A stretch of DNA of 64,000 nucleotides from Pseudomonadales bacterium (GTDB taxonomy: Bacteria; Pseudomonadota; Gammaproteobacteria; Pseudomonadales; Halieaceae): contig JACKNU010000005.1 in the NCBI GenBank assembly GCA_024234675.1, positions 96,716 to 160,715 of the forward strand, written 5' to 3'. A program made the translations under genes and the position numbers. Below the pieces are notes generated by a model. That model was given only the letters and a program-made list of their open reading frames with translations. It did not search any database and had not been told where the DNA came from. How positions within the stretch are numbered: position 1 is the stretch's first letter; every line of letters begins with the position of its first letter. This document shows positions 15,826 to 25,094 of this stretch, piece by piece.

Positions 15826-17087
15826 GATTCCTCCCCCACCCGCAGCCGCGCCCGCACCCGGTCACCCCGGGCACTGCTGTTTTCCATGATTGCCTGCAAA
15901 CCGGACTTGTTAATGGTTGCGCGCACCCGCTCCACGGCGTCGAAATCCGCCGCCTCGATATTCATGCGCATCTCGCCCCCCCGGTCGCTGAAATTGTAAT
16001 TCAGGGTCGCTATGGACGTGCCGGGGTTGGCAGCAACCGCTGCGCCCACCTGTTCGACCAGGTGGACAAAGCCACTGCTCTGGCCCGAGCCACGCATTGC
16101 GGCCAGCTGGCGCTGCAGTTGGGTTTCCGCATCCACCACCGCTCCGCGCGGGTAGGCCTCGCGATAACTGCTCTCGACCGCCGCCCGCAAAGCCAGATTC
16201 TCGCGCTCCAGCTTGAGGTAGTCCAGCAGACCCGCTACCAGCTGCAGGCCAAATGCCAGGGCAAACACCGCCGCCACCGTGCGCCACTCGCGCCACCAGC
16301 GCAGTATCGGCAACCGCGCGGTGAACTCGCCCTGCAACAGATTGATTGCCGGCGGCGACTCGCTCAGGAGCATGGCCGAGCGAAGACTGCCCCGACGCCA
16401 TTGGATCCTGTCCCGCAATGCCTCGGGCAACAGCGCCGTATCCGTCGCCTGGTCGCGCCCGTAGAATACGATCGCCTCGGGCTCGCCCTGCTCGGTGGCC
16501 AGACCGGCGAGCATTACCGGCAGCAGTTCCCGCTCCACACTGAAGCCGCCGAACTGGTCGAAGCGCACAATGGCATCCCCGCCCTCCAGCACCACGCACC
16601 ACTCCGCCTCGCGCCAGGGCAACAGCAGGGGCTCCGGTAGCCACTGGCGAATGCCCGGAAAATCCTCCAGCAGGGCCTGCCAGGCGAGCATCTTGTCCCG
16701 GGCGCACACCGCGACGCCCAGCTCCAGCTTGTCCAGCTGCACGCTGGCAAAGTGCAGTTGCTCGATATCCTCGACCACCTGTTCCTCGAGCATGAAGGGT
16801 AGCGACTTGCCGATGTGTTTCTTCTCCGCCGCGCTCACCGGTACCCGCAACAGGCGCACATCGGCGCCCGGGGCGGCAAAACAGGGGCGGAAGCGCTGCA
16901 GTGCGAGGGCTGCGCGCAGCTTCTCCCTGGCGTCCTCGTCGTCCAGCCACAGCGGGGCATCGCCGTCCAGGATTGCATCGCCACTGGATAGTGCGCCGCC
17001 CGACGGAGCGCCGCCCGACGGAGCGCCGCCCGGGGCGTACCAGGCCAAACGACCCTGGACCAGCCTGATCACGCTATTGCTTTGCAA
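15822..17087 (-). CDS. gspL: Type II secretion platform protein GspL
   Basis: This 421-residue protein has an actin-like cytoplasmic domain that docks the GspE ATPase. A membrane helix lies near residues 266-284 and a periplasmic ferredoxin-like domain pairs with GspM. The start is probably TTG 17087, with GGGAGAG eight bases upstream; no nearby ATG fits. Unusually, residues 20-32 are a GGAPS-type repeat encoded by a tandem 15-base DNA repeat, inserted early in the cytoplasmic domain. It is followed directly by gspM. Confidence 0.92.
   Translation of the reverse strand: MQSNSVIRLVQGRLAWYAPGGAPSGGAPSGGALSSGDAILDGDAPLWLDDEDAREKLRAALALQRFRPCFAAPGADVRLLRVPVSAAEKKHIGKSLPFMLEEQVVEDIEQLHFASVQLDKLELGVAVCARDKMLAWQALLEDFPGIRQWLPEPLLLPWREAEWCVVLEGGDAIVRFDQFGGFSVERELLPVMLAGLATEQGEPEAIVFYGRDQATDTALLPEALRDRIQWRRGSLRSAMLLSESPPAINLLQGEFTARLPILRWWREWRTVAAVFALAFGLQLVAGLLDYLKLERENLALRAAVESSYREAYPRGAVVDAETQLQRQLAAMRGSGQSSGFVHLVEQVGAAVAANPGTSIATLNYNFSDRGGEMRMNIEAADFDAVERVRATINKSGLQAIMENSSARGDRVRARLRVGEES
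16993..17032 (-). repeat. In-frame 15-base tandem repeat in gspL (about 2.7 copies)
   Basis: The plus-strand unit is GCGCCGCCCGACGGA, with two perfect copies (16993-17007 and 17008-17022) and a partial third. It encodes GGAPS repeats near the GspL N-terminus. The unit matches the gspH repeat unit at 13 of 15 positions when aligned as GCGCGGCCCGACCGA. Because the period is a multiple of three, copy-number change would lengthen or shorten the protein without a frameshift. Confidence 0.9.
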
Positions 17088-17120
17088 ATGCCACTCTCTC
17101 CCGTTGACCCAGGCGCGCTG

Positions 17121-18149
17121 CTAGAGACTGCCCGCAGCCCGCGCCAGGGCACTGACCTGCCGCCCTTCGCGCTGCAACACACTGTACAAGCGCATCTCCC
17201 TGTCGGCAACTTTCACCTGCGCGCTCAGCAGGAAGTAGCCGGTGTTCTCCCCAAGCAGTGTTCTGACCTGTTCCATCTGTTCCTCCTTGCCGGCAAATTC
17301 CGGGCTCTGCAGGAACTCATCGATATCGGCAAAGCCGTTGTCCTTGCGCCGTGCCACCAGCGCCTCGCCCTCCGCCTCGGTAAGCGGCTGCAGTTCATCA
17401 TCGGCATTGATGGAGCGCAATACCGCGGCCGGTGCCGTGTGAATGTTCAGCGGCGCGGGATCCTGGGGCCAGACGGTCACCAGGGGCGCCAGGGCGCGGT
17501 ACACCTCCGGCGCGACATTGGCCACCGCCAGCAGCTCACTGCTGCTGGCCATGGGGCGGTTGGCACTGCGGTAGGCCGGATCCTGCACGAAGTAGTAATC
17601 GTCCTCGGCGCCCAGCGGCGAGGGCTCGAGATCACTGTCCATCCAGTCACTGACCGACTCGGTGATGGCGATGGCCTGCTGTTCGCTCAACTGCGGCTCG
17701 CCCAGCACCTGCAGCAGGCGAATAAACTGGGCCTGGGCGGAGGTAAATTGCGGGGCGCCGTCCTCCTCGTCCCGCGCCACGCGCTCGGCGAGGCGATTGA
17801 GATTGAACCGGCCCTGCAAATCCTGCAGGCCGCCCTGCAGCATCACTCCCTCTTCCAGGGGATAGGGCTGGGTTTCCTGGGCCCAGATTTCGGTCAGGTC
17901 GTCGCGGGGCTGCTCGCGCTTGCTGTCCTGGTCATAATCCGCCAGCAGTGCCAGCGTGGCGAGCTCCTCCGCGCCGCGCAGGTAGACGTTGGCCTGCTCC
18001 ATCAACAGCAGGTTACCGGCGCGCTGGTAGAAACGATTGAATTCCACTTCCAGGGCGACTATCAACGCCGTGGCCAGGGCGAAGACCAGCAGCGCGACGA
18101 TCAGCGCGGCGCCCCCCTGACGCTGTCTCCTAAAGCGGCGGCAGTGCAT
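17121..18149 (-). CDS. gspK: Type II secretion minor pseudopilin GspK
   Basis: At 342 residues this is the largest pseudopilin, as GspK always is because of an extra alpha domain. The prepilin leader ends RQRQGG with cleavage before AALIVALLVFALAT. Position +5 lacks the usual glutamate, which is normal for GspK at the tip of the pseudopilus. Acidic Ca-binding-like segments follow in the globular part. The gene begins inside the end of gspJ (20-base overlap). PilD, encoded at 57 kb, is the probable leader peptidase. Confidence 0.93.
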   Translation of the reverse strand: MHCRRFRRQRQGGAALIVALLVFALATALIVALEVEFNRFYQRAGNLLLMEQANVYLRGAEELATLALLADYDQDSKREQPRDDLTEIWAQETQPYPLEEGVMLQGGLQDLQGRFNLNRLAERVARDEEDGAPQFTSAQAQFIRLLQVLGEPQLSEQQAIAITESVSDWMDSDLEPSPLGAEDDYYFVQDPAYRSANRPMASSSELLAVANVAPEVYRALAPLVTVWPQDPAPLNIHTAPAAVLRSINADDELQPLTEAEGEALVARRKDNGFADIDEFLQSPEFAGKEEQMEQVRTLLGENTGYFLLSAQVKVADREMRLYSVLQREGRQVSALARAAGSL

Positions 18150-18780
18150 ACAGGCGCCTCATTTCGCCCCAATCCTCCAGCTGCAGGGTGAGCTGCAAGG
18201 CCGCCGGAGGCGCCATTTCGCCGCCGGGCCGGCCGGGCTCGACTACCCAGCTGTCGCGCCAGTTGCGGGTCTCCAGTTCCAGGCTGTCGCCGGCCGCCTG
18301 GGCCTCCTCGATGGTGGCCAGAAACAGCAATTCGATGTATTCCACCCCCTCCAGCAACTTCACTTCCTGGGGCTGGCTGTCCGGCGCGCGGTCCAGCACC
18401 GACCAGGTATCGCGCCACAAAGCGCCGTCCTCCAGCCGGTAGGAGACTCGCTGCAGGTGGCTGCGCGGCCGGTTATTGGGGTTGTGCCAGCCGCTGCGGG
18501 TAAAGCTCAGGGCACGGTTCGCCAGGATTCCGCCCGTCAGGGCGGGCTCTTCCTGGCCGAACTCATCGCGAATGGGACGGGCGACAAACTGGTTCAGGTC
18601 GCGGGAAATGATCATCCACGCACGGTTTATTTCGTAGCTGCGATCCGCGGTTTCCCGGGTGCGCTCCACACCCAGCATCGCCGCCGACAGACTGCGGTAG
18701 GCTATGGCGGATACGAAGGCGGTAATGGCCAGCGCGATCAGTACTTCTATCAGGGTGAAACCGCGGCTAGGGGCTTTCAT
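18130..18780 (-). CDS. gspJ: Type II secretion minor pseudopilin GspJ
   Basis: This 216-residue pseudopilin has a short leader, MKAPSRG, cleaved before FTLIEVLIALAITAF; glutamate is present at +5. GspJ forms the tip complex with GspI and GspK. The globular part has the expected WRDTWSVLDRAP and EYIELLFLA strands. Overlaps with gspI (14 bases) and gspK (20 bases) show tight coupling in the operon. Confidence 0.93.
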   Translation of the reverse strand: MKAPSRGFTLIEVLIALAITAFVSAIAYRSLSAAMLGVERTRETADRSYEINRAWMIISRDLNQFVARPIRDEFGQEEPALTGGILANRALSFTRSGWHNPNNRPRSHLQRVSYRLEDGALWRDTWSVLDRAPDSQPQEVKLLEGVEYIELLFLATIEEAQAAGDSLELETRNWRDSWVVEPGRPGGEMAPPAALQLTLQLEDWGEMRRLYALPPL

Positions 18781-19180
18781 TTACAACTCCGGACTCACCC
18801 CTGAAATCGGAAGACAGGTAAGCGACCAGCGTGAACAGCGGCTGCTCTTCCGGCCTCTCGGTGGCGGCCACATCGATTTCGAACTGCAGCAGGTTGTCCG
18901 ATACGGTGGGCGTGCTGTTCAGCCACCAGTACCAATCCCGGCCCGCCATGGTGCTTACCCCGCTGCGCTCGCCACTGGGCAGGTCCTGCCTGGCCCGGGA
19001 GAGAATACGCAGTTCCACCAGCTTGTTGGCAGCTACCATGCGCGCCAGCGATTTATCTCTCAGGTAGGCGGTGGCGTCCACCTGCTGCGACAGGGCCAGC
19101 AGCAGCGCCGGCAGGGCGATGGCCACCACGGCCAGGGCGACCATCACTTCCACCAGGGTAAAGCCGCGCACCCTCTTCAA
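18767..19180 (-). CDS. gspI: Type II secretion minor pseudopilin GspI
   Basis: This is a 137-residue pseudopilin. TTG 19180 is the likely start: it overlaps the gspH stop as TTGA, has GGGGAG five bases upstream, and gives a normal six-residue leader (KRVRG before FTLVEVMVALAVVAI). The frame is open to 19252, but that start would give an overlong leader. Glu is present at +5. GspI nucleates the tip complex with GspJ and GspK. A typical WYWW segment occurs in the globular domain. Confidence 0.92.
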   Translation of the reverse strand: MKRVRGFTLVEVMVALAVVAIALPALLLALSQQVDATAYLRDKSLARMVAANKLVELRILSRARQDLPSGERSGVSTMAGRDWYWWLNSTPTVSDNLLQFEIDVAATERPEEQPLFTLVAYLSSDFRGESGVVNESP

Positions 19181-19803
19181 ATTGGCTCCCCGGGCGCCTC
19201 GCCGTCCCGCAACACCTCGAAGCGTCCCAACAGATCCCACTCCAGGCGCCACAGCAACTCGCCGCTGTCCTCATCCCGCAGTTCCATGGAACCCGCAGTG
19301 GTTTCCCCGCTGGCATAAAACACCACCTGGGGTTCCGGCTCCTGGTCCTCTACCGCCAGCGGAATATCCGCGATGGCCGCTTCCTCCAGTTCCATAAAAA
19401 GCTCCACCCCCTCCGGCAGGCTCTGGTGGGCGAAGATCTCCTTGCCACTGAGAGGCGCCTGCCAGCCATCCACCAGCCGCTCACGCCAGGAATAACGGTA
19501 CCTGAGCTCACCGTCCTCGCTGACCCGCTGCAGCAACAGGCCGTAGTCATGCCCCTGCAACTGGGCCTCGTCCAGGGCATAGGCCGCGACCTCGGCAATA
19601 TTGCGCGCCTGGGCCTCGAGTTCTATATCCCGCCCACCGGAGCTGAGGGTCAGGCTGACCAGCGAGGTGACCAGCACCACCACGATCAGCGTTACCAGCA
19701 GTTCCAGCAGGCTGAAACCGCCCTGCCGCGGCCCGACCGAGCGCGGCCCGACCGAACGCGGCCCGACCGAACGCGGCCCGACCGAACGCGGCCCGACCGC
19801 CAC
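19177..19803 (-). CDS. gspH: Type II secretion minor pseudopilin GspH with repeat-expanded leader
   Basis: This 208-residue pseudopilin is cleaved before FSLLELLVTLIVVVL. The leader is 29 residues (normal is about 5-10) and is made of VGPRS repeats ending in RQGG. GTG 19803 is well supported by GAGGAG six bases upstream, spanning the gspG stop, and no later start codon lies before the cleavage site. The leader therefore appears truly translated. It stays basic (five Arg), so it may still work as a prepilin leader. The rest of the domain looks ordinary. Confidence 0.93.
   Translation of the reverse strand: MAVGPRSVGPRSVGPRSVGPRSVGPRQGGFSLLELLVTLIVVVLVTSLVSLTLSSGGRDIELEAQARNIAEVAAYALDEAQLQGHDYGLLLQRVSEDGELRYRYSWRERLVDGWQAPLSGKEIFAHQSLPEGVELFMELEEAAIADIPLAVEDQEPEPQVVFYASGETTAGSMELRDEDSGELLWRLEWDLLGRFEVLRDGEAPGEPI
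19727..19800 (-). repeat. In-frame 15-base tandem repeat in the gspH leader (about 4.9 copies)
   Basis: The plus-strand unit is CGCGGCCCGACCGAA at 19727, 19742, 19757, 19772 and 19787 (last copy incomplete; first copy ends in G instead of A). Copies are nearly identical, which points to recent slippage expansion. It encodes VGPRS repeats in the GspH prepilin leader. A related repeat lies in gspL of the same operon. Confidence 0.95.
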
Positions 19804-19806
19804 AGG

Positions 19807-20256
19807 CTACTCCTCTTCGCGCCAGTTACCGATATCCGCGTTCTGGTCCTCGCCGCCCGACAGGCCGTCAGCCCCCAGGGAATAGATATCCACCTCGCCG
19901 TGCTCGCCGGGGCTCAGGTACAGGTAGGGCCGACCCCAGGGGTCCATGGGCACTTCCTGCAGGTAACCGCCGGCCTTGAAGTTGCGCGGTTCGGGATCGA
20001 GGCTACTGGCTTCCACCAGCGCCTCCAGGCCCTGCTCAGTGGTGGGGTAGACATAGTTGTCGAGGCGATAGATCTTGAGCGCGGTTTCGATGGACTTGAA
20101 ATCCGCCTGCACTTTCTGCACCCGGGCCTCATCGGCGCGGTTGAGTACCGTGGGGGCCACCACGGAAATCAACAACCCCATGATCACCAGCACCACCAGA
20201 ATTTCCACCAGGGAAAACCCGCCCTGGCCGGTCTTGAGTTTGACTGAGTTCTTCAT
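19807..20256 (-). CDS. gspG: Type II secretion major pseudopilin GspG
   Basis: This 149-residue major pseudopilin polymerises into the periplasmic pseudopilus. The leader ends KTGQGG before FSLVEILVVLVIMGLL, with Glu at +5. The globular part has family hallmarks YPTTEQGLEAL, DPWGRPY, SPGEHGEVDIYSLGADG and a C-terminal NWREEE; the Ca-binding loop is recognisable. It is five bases downstream of gspF and three upstream of gspH. Confidence 0.96.
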   Translation of the reverse strand: MKNSVKLKTGQGGFSLVEILVVLVIMGLLISVVAPTVLNRADEARVQKVQADFKSIETALKIYRLDNYVYPTTEQGLEALVEASSLDPEPRNFKAGGYLQEVPMDPWGRPYLYLSPGEHGEVDIYSLGADGLSGGEDQNADIGNWREEE

Positions 20257-20261
20257 ACGTT

Positions 20262-21482
20262 TTACTTCACCATTGTATTGAGATCGAAAATCGGCAGCAG
20301 GATGGCGAGGACAATGGTCAGCACCATGCCGCCCATGAACACTACCATCAGGGGCTCGAACAGGCTCATCATGGTGCCAAGGGTCATCTCCAGTTCCCGC
20401 TCCTGGTTACTGGCGGACCGGGACAACATAGTCTCCAGCTCGCCGCTGACTTCGCCACTGGCCACCATGTGTACCATCATCGGCGGGAAATGACCGCTTT
20501 GTTGCAGCGCGCGGTTGAGGCTGCTGCCCTCCTGCACCCGTTCCGCCACCTGGCGGGTATCTTCGCGCAGCACGAGGTTGGTCAGCACCTGGCCGGCTAT
20601 ACGCAGCGACTCCAGCAGGGGTACGCCGCTGGCCATGAGAATACTGAGGGTGGAAGCGAAGCGCGCCGTATCCAGGGCAATCACCAGCCGCGACACCCCC
20701 GGCATCCGCAGCAGCATGGCATGCCAGCGGCGCCGCCGTTTCGGGTTGCGCAACAGGCGCCGCACAATCAGCACAGCCGCTGCCAGGCCCACCAGCAGCC
20801 AGACACCGTAATCCCGGAAGAAATCACTTGAGGCAATCAGACCGCGGGTGAGCAGGGGTAGTTCCCGCCGGCTGTGGGCGAAGATACCCACCAGTTCGGG
20901 CACCACGAACACCATCAGGGCCACCACCACGGCGATCGCCACACCCACCAGGATAAACGGGTAGATCATGGCCATTTTCAGCTTCTGGCCCGTGTACTGG
21001 CGCTGCTCGGTGTAGTCCGCCAGTTGCTGCAATACCGGCCCCAGGAAGCCCGCGTGCTCCCCGGCTTTCACCATGGCGCGGTACATCTCGCTGAACACCT
21101 GCGGGAATTCGCCCATGGCATAGGCCAGGGTATGGCCCTCGGCCACCCGCGAGCGCACCTGCAGCAAGGTGCCCTTGATACGGGCGCTGCGGTTTTGCTG
21201 TGCCGCGGCCTGCAGTGCCTCGTCCAGCGGCAGGTTGGACTCCACCAGGGTGGCCAGCTGGCGGGTCAGCAGGGCGAGCTCGCCGGCGCTGATACCGCGC
21301 CGCAGCAGCGGTATGCGCCAGCTGCCGGAAGCGGGTTCCGGCCGGTTGGCGACGGCCACCTCCACCGGGCGCAGGCTCTGGCCCCGCAGCTGGGATCGCA
21401 CCTGGCGCTCGGAATCCCCCTCCAGGACACCGCGAACAAGCTTGCCCTGCGGGTTGAGTGCACGATATCGGTAGGCAGTCAT
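20262..21482 (-). CDS. gspF: Type II secretion platform protein GspF
   Basis: This 406-residue inner-membrane protein has two homologous halves, each a cytoplasmic helical bundle followed by membrane helices, with three hydrophobic segments in all. Family features include the start MTAYRYRALNPQGKLVRG, LTRQLATLVESNLPLDEAL, and a C-terminal FEPLMVVFMGGMVLTIVLAILLPIF. It anchors the pseudopilus motor and interacts with GspE and GspL. It is paralogous to PilC at 55.8-57.1 kb. Confidence 0.95.
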   Translation of the reverse strand: MTAYRYRALNPQGKLVRGVLEGDSERQVRSQLRGQSLRPVEVAVANRPEPASGSWRIPLLRRGISAGELALLTRQLATLVESNLPLDEALQAAAQQNRSARIKGTLLQVRSRVAEGHTLAYAMGEFPQVFSEMYRAMVKAGEHAGFLGPVLQQLADYTEQRQYTGQKLKMAMIYPFILVGVAIAVVVALMVFVVPELVGIFAHSRRELPLLTRGLIASSDFFRDYGVWLLVGLAAAVLIVRRLLRNPKRRRRWHAMLLRMPGVSRLVIALDTARFASTLSILMASGVPLLESLRIAGQVLTNLVLREDTRQVAERVQEGSSLNRALQQSGHFPPMMVHMVASGEVSGELETMLSRSASNQERELEMTLGTMMSLFEPLMVVFMGGMVLTIVLAILLPIFDLNTMVK

Positions 21483-21498
21483 GGCTTATCCGGCGCAA

Positions 21499-23016
21499 TC
21501 AGGCGACCGCAGTCACCCTCAGCACTTCCTCGAGACTGGTTTCGCCCGCCAGCACCCGGCGGCGTCCGTCGGCCTCAATACCGGGGTAGCGCTTGCGGGC
21601 CTGCTGCAGGACCGCCTGTTCGCTTTTGCCTTCGTAGATGAGTTCGCGCATGGCATCGTCGATTTCTATCAGTTCGTAGATGCCGGTACGGCCGCGGTAG
21701 CCAGTGTAATTGCAGCTTTCACAGCCGCTGGGCCGGTACAGGGTGACATCGCTGTCGGCCGCTGCCAGGCCCAGCTGGTCGCGCTCCGCAGGGGTGGCAA
21801 TCGCCTCCTGCCGGCAGTCCCGGCACAGCAGCCGCACCAGCCGCTGGGCCATTACCGCGAGCAGGCTGGAGGAGAGCAGGAAGGGCTCTATACCCATATC
21901 CCTGAGGCGCATCACCGCGCCCACCGCGGTATTGGTGTGCAGGGTTGACAGCACCAGGTGGCCGGTCAGGGAGGCCTGCACCGCGATCTCGGCGGTTTCC
22001 AGGTCGCGTATCTCCCCCACCATTACCACGTCGGGGTCCTGGCGCAGGATGGCGCGCAGCCCGCGGGCGAAGGTCATTTCGACCTTGGGGTTGACCTGCG
22101 TCTGTCCCACCCCGGGCAGCATGTACTCGATGGGGTCCTCGATGGTGAGAATATTGCGGGTGGATTCATTGATATGGGCCAGGCCCGCATACAGGGTGGT
22201 GGTCTTGCCCGAGCCGGTCGGGCCGGTCACGAGGATGATACCGTGGGGACTGCGCAGCAGACGGGTGTACCCTTCCAGCACCTGCTCATTCATCGCCAGG
22301 TGATGCAACTGCAGCTGCCCAGCCGCCGTATCCAGCAGGCGCAGCACCACACGCTCGCCATGGGCGGAGGGAATTGTGGACATACGTATGTCCACCGCGT
22401 GACCGGCAATCTTCACTGAAATCCGGCCGTCCTGGGGCACCCGCTTCTCGGCGATATCCAGCCTTGCCATTACCTTGAGGCGGGACACCAGCAGCGGCGC
22501 CAGCATTTTCTTGGGGGATAGCACCTCGGCGAGCACGCCATCGATGCGATAGCGCACGCTCAGCTTGTCCTCGAAGGTTTCAATGTGAATATCGGACGCG
22601 TTGTCGCGCACCGCCTGGGAGAGTATGGCGTTGATGAGCCGGATAATGGGCGCGTCGTCCTCCGCGTCCATGAGATCGCCCACCTCGGGAATCTCATCGG
22701 CTATGCGGCTGAGGTCCACATCGGCGCTGATGTCCTCGGCCATCTGCACCGCCTCGTTGTTGTCACGCTGGTAGGCCAGGCTGAGGCGCCGCTTGAAATC
22801 GACCTCGGCCACCTGCTGCAGGCGAAAAGGCCCGCCCAGGAAGCGGCGCAACTCGGTCAGCACCTGGATGCCCGGGTCTCCCTGGTGCACCACCACCGGC
22901 CCGGCGCTGTCGCTGTCTACCAACACATTGTTGAGCTTGGCGTAGGCAAAGGGCAGGTTGAGCGACTGGCCACCACCGCCCTGGATAACGTCCGGTACCG
23001 TTGCGGTTTCCACCAC
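21499..23016 (-). CDS. gspE: Type II secretion ATPase GspE
   Basis: This is a cytoplasmic hexameric ATPase of about 505 residues that powers pseudopilus assembly. It shows Walker A GPTGSGKTTTLY, an Asp box, Walker B GEIRD, the His box STLHTN, and the zinc-binding tetracysteine pattern (LLCRDCRQE, then GCESCNYTG). GTG 23016 overlaps the gspD stop and has GGGGG upstream. The open frame reaches 23088, but that extension would lie entirely inside gspD. It is a paralogue of PilB in this window. Confidence 0.95.
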   Translation of the reverse strand: MVETATVPDVIQGGGGQSLNLPFAYAKLNNVLVDSDSAGPVVVHQGDPGIQVLTELRRFLGGPFRLQQVAEVDFKRRLSLAYQRDNNEAVQMAEDISADVDLSRIADEIPEVGDLMDAEDDAPIIRLINAILSQAVRDNASDIHIETFEDKLSVRYRIDGVLAEVLSPKKMLAPLLVSRLKVMARLDIAEKRVPQDGRISVKIAGHAVDIRMSTIPSAHGERVVLRLLDTAAGQLQLHHLAMNEQVLEGYTRLLRSPHGIILVTGPTGSGKTTTLYAGLAHINESTRNILTIEDPIEYMLPGVGQTQVNPKVEMTFARGLRAILRQDPDVVMVGEIRDLETAEIAVQASLTGHLVLSTLHTNTAVGAVMRLRDMGIEPFLLSSSLLAVMAQRLVRLLCRDCRQEAIATPAERDQLGLAAADSDVTLYRPSGCESCNYTGYRGRTGIYELIEIDDAMRELIYEGKSEQAVLQQARKRYPGIEADGRRRVLAGETSLEEVLRVTAVA

Positions 23017-25028
23017 TACTGGCCCCCGGCACCGGGCGACTGTTGATCCGCCTTGATCACGTCGAGCTGCTTCAATTGCTCTTCCCATTCCGGCAGAACC
23101 TGTATCTGGTCCTCGTCCAGGAACATCACGCCCTGCTCCCTGCGCTTCACCTGCTGGTCGCGAATATAGCGGTATTTGTCGGCGGTGGCACCGGCCAGGG
23201 CCTCGTTGTCGCGGATAATGGTGGGACGAATAAAGATCAGCAGGTTGGTCTTTGTCACTTTGACCGCATCGGTGCGGAACAGGCGCCCCAGGAACGGTAT
23301 ATCCCCCAGGAAGGGCACTTTCTGGGTTCCGTCCTGTACATCGTCCTTGATCAGCCCGCCCAGCACCACGACCGTGTTGTCCTGGGCCAGCACTTTGGTC
23401 TGGATTCTCCGCTCGTTGGTGATGAGGTCGGAGGCAACCGCGGTGAGTCCGCTGAGGCTGGACACCTCCTGGGAAATATCCAGTACCACGGAGTCACCCT
23501 CGTTGACATGGGGGGTCACGGTCAGGGTGATACCGACATTCTCCCGCTCGATGGTCTGGAAGGGGTTCTGGGCGCCGTCGCCACCGGCGCCGGTGTTGGT
23601 GTATGAACCGGTGACAAAGGGCACGTTCTGGCCCACGGTGATATAGGCCTCCTGGTTATCCAGGGTCAGCAGGCTGGGCGTGGACAGGATATTGGCATTG
23701 TTCTGCTCCTCCAGCGCACTGAGGATGACCGCCATGGACAGGCTGTCACTGACCTGGCCCCAGCCCAGGGTGGTGCCGGGCGTACTGGCGAGGGCTCCCG
23801 CGAGGGTGCCGAGGTTGATATCGTTGTCGCTGCTATCGTCTGGCAACACGGCGTCGGCGATGTTGCGGGCGCGAGCGTCGGCGGCGTTGATATTACTGCC
23901 AAAGGCGCCGCTCTGGTCGGCAAACAACCACTGGATACCCAGGTCCTGGCCATCTATTACCTCCATTTCGACGATAATCGCCTCCACCAGCACCTGGGCG
24001 CGACGAATATCCAGCCGGTGAATCACGCTCTCGATGGCGGCCATTTTCTCGGCATTGGCGGTGATGATCAGGGCGTTGGTACCCTCGTCCGCTTCGATGG
24101 TGGCGGCGTTGCCCTTGGTGGCGGGCTTGCCGCCCTCACCACTGTCAAGGCCGTCGATATTCTGCATGACCCGGGTGAGCACTTCGGCGATATCCGCCGC
24201 CTGGGCGTACTCCAGGTAGATCACCTTGACATTGCCACTCTGTTGCAGGGGCGTATCCAGGTGCTGCACCAGGGTGCGAATGCGCGCCCGCTCCAGTTCG
24301 TCGCCACTGACCAGCACGCTGTTGGTGCGCGTGTCGGCCACCAGCAGCACCTCTGTCTCACCACCGCTTTGCTTGGCTTCGGACTTGGCCAGGGTGTCAA
24401 GCATGCTGACCACATCCTCGGCGACCGCGAAGCGCAGCTTGACGATATCGGTCTGCTGCATCGCCGATTTGTCCATGCGATCGATGATGCCCCGTATACG
24501 GTCGATGTTGCTGGACAGGTCGGAAATGATAATTGCGTTGCTGGGGGCGTAGGCCGCCATATGGGCCTGTTGCGGCACCAGGGGGCGCAGTACGGGAATC
24601 AGCTTGGCGGCGGAGATGTTTTCCAGGCGGATGACTTCGGTCACGTATTCGTCGGTAGTGTGTCCACTGGTATTGCCATCGCTTACCCTCACCGGGGCGG
24701 AGCGGGCATCCTTGCTCTGTATGACCCTGACCACGCCATTGGAGCTCACGGCGGTGTAGCCATGCACCTCCAGGATGGACAGGAACAACTGGTACAGCTC
24801 CTCGCGAGAGACCGGCTTGCTGGATACCACCTTGACCTTGCCTTTCACGGAGGGGTCCACCACGATGGTGGTGCCCGTGGCCTCCGCCACGAACTTGATC
24901 AGCTCCTGGATATCGGTTTCTTTCAGGTTGACGGTGAACTGCTGGGCAACGGCCTGCACCGGGCCGAGCAACAGGGCCAGCAGGACGGCCAGCGAACAGC
25001 CGCGGGCAACACGATTCAATACATTCAC
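23016..25028 (-). CDS. gspD: Type II secretion outer-membrane secretin GspD
   Basis: This 670-residue secretin has a signal peptide ending PVQAVAQQ, then N0 (FTVNLKETDIQELIKFVAEATG), N1-N3 repeats, and the C-terminal pore domain with VPFLGDIPFLGRLFR and the downstream TKTNLLIFIRPTI. It forms the 15-meric outer-membrane channel. No lipobox is visible, so it probably relies on a pilotin or on GspAB-like factors not in this window. It is preceded by gspC. Confidence 0.96.
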   Translation of the reverse strand: MNVLNRVARGCSLAVLLALLLGPVQAVAQQFTVNLKETDIQELIKFVAEATGTTIVVDPSVKGKVKVVSSKPVSREELYQLFLSILEVHGYTAVSSNGVVRVIQSKDARSAPVRVSDGNTSGHTTDEYVTEVIRLENISAAKLIPVLRPLVPQQAHMAAYAPSNAIIISDLSSNIDRIRGIIDRMDKSAMQQTDIVKLRFAVAEDVVSMLDTLAKSEAKQSGGETEVLLVADTRTNSVLVSGDELERARIRTLVQHLDTPLQQSGNVKVIYLEYAQAADIAEVLTRVMQNIDGLDSGEGGKPATKGNAATIEADEGTNALIITANAEKMAAIESVIHRLDIRRAQVLVEAIIVEMEVIDGQDLGIQWLFADQSGAFGSNINAADARARNIADAVLPDDSSDNDINLGTLAGALASTPGTTLGWGQVSDSLSMAVILSALEEQNNANILSTPSLLTLDNQEAYITVGQNVPFVTGSYTNTGAGGDGAQNPFQTIERENVGITLTVTPHVNEGDSVVLDISQEVSSLSGLTAVASDLITNERRIQTKVLAQDNTVVVLGGLIKDDVQDGTQKVPFLGDIPFLGRLFRTDAVKVTKTNLLIFIRPTIIRDNEALAGATADKYRYIRDQQVKRREQGVMFLDEDQIQVLPEWEEQLKQLDVIKADQQSPGAGGQ

Positions 25029-25094
25029 TTGGCAATATCCCTCTGGCGCCGGGACCCATCCCGACGCCGTGTTCGAAGCCCCATGAGACAGATG

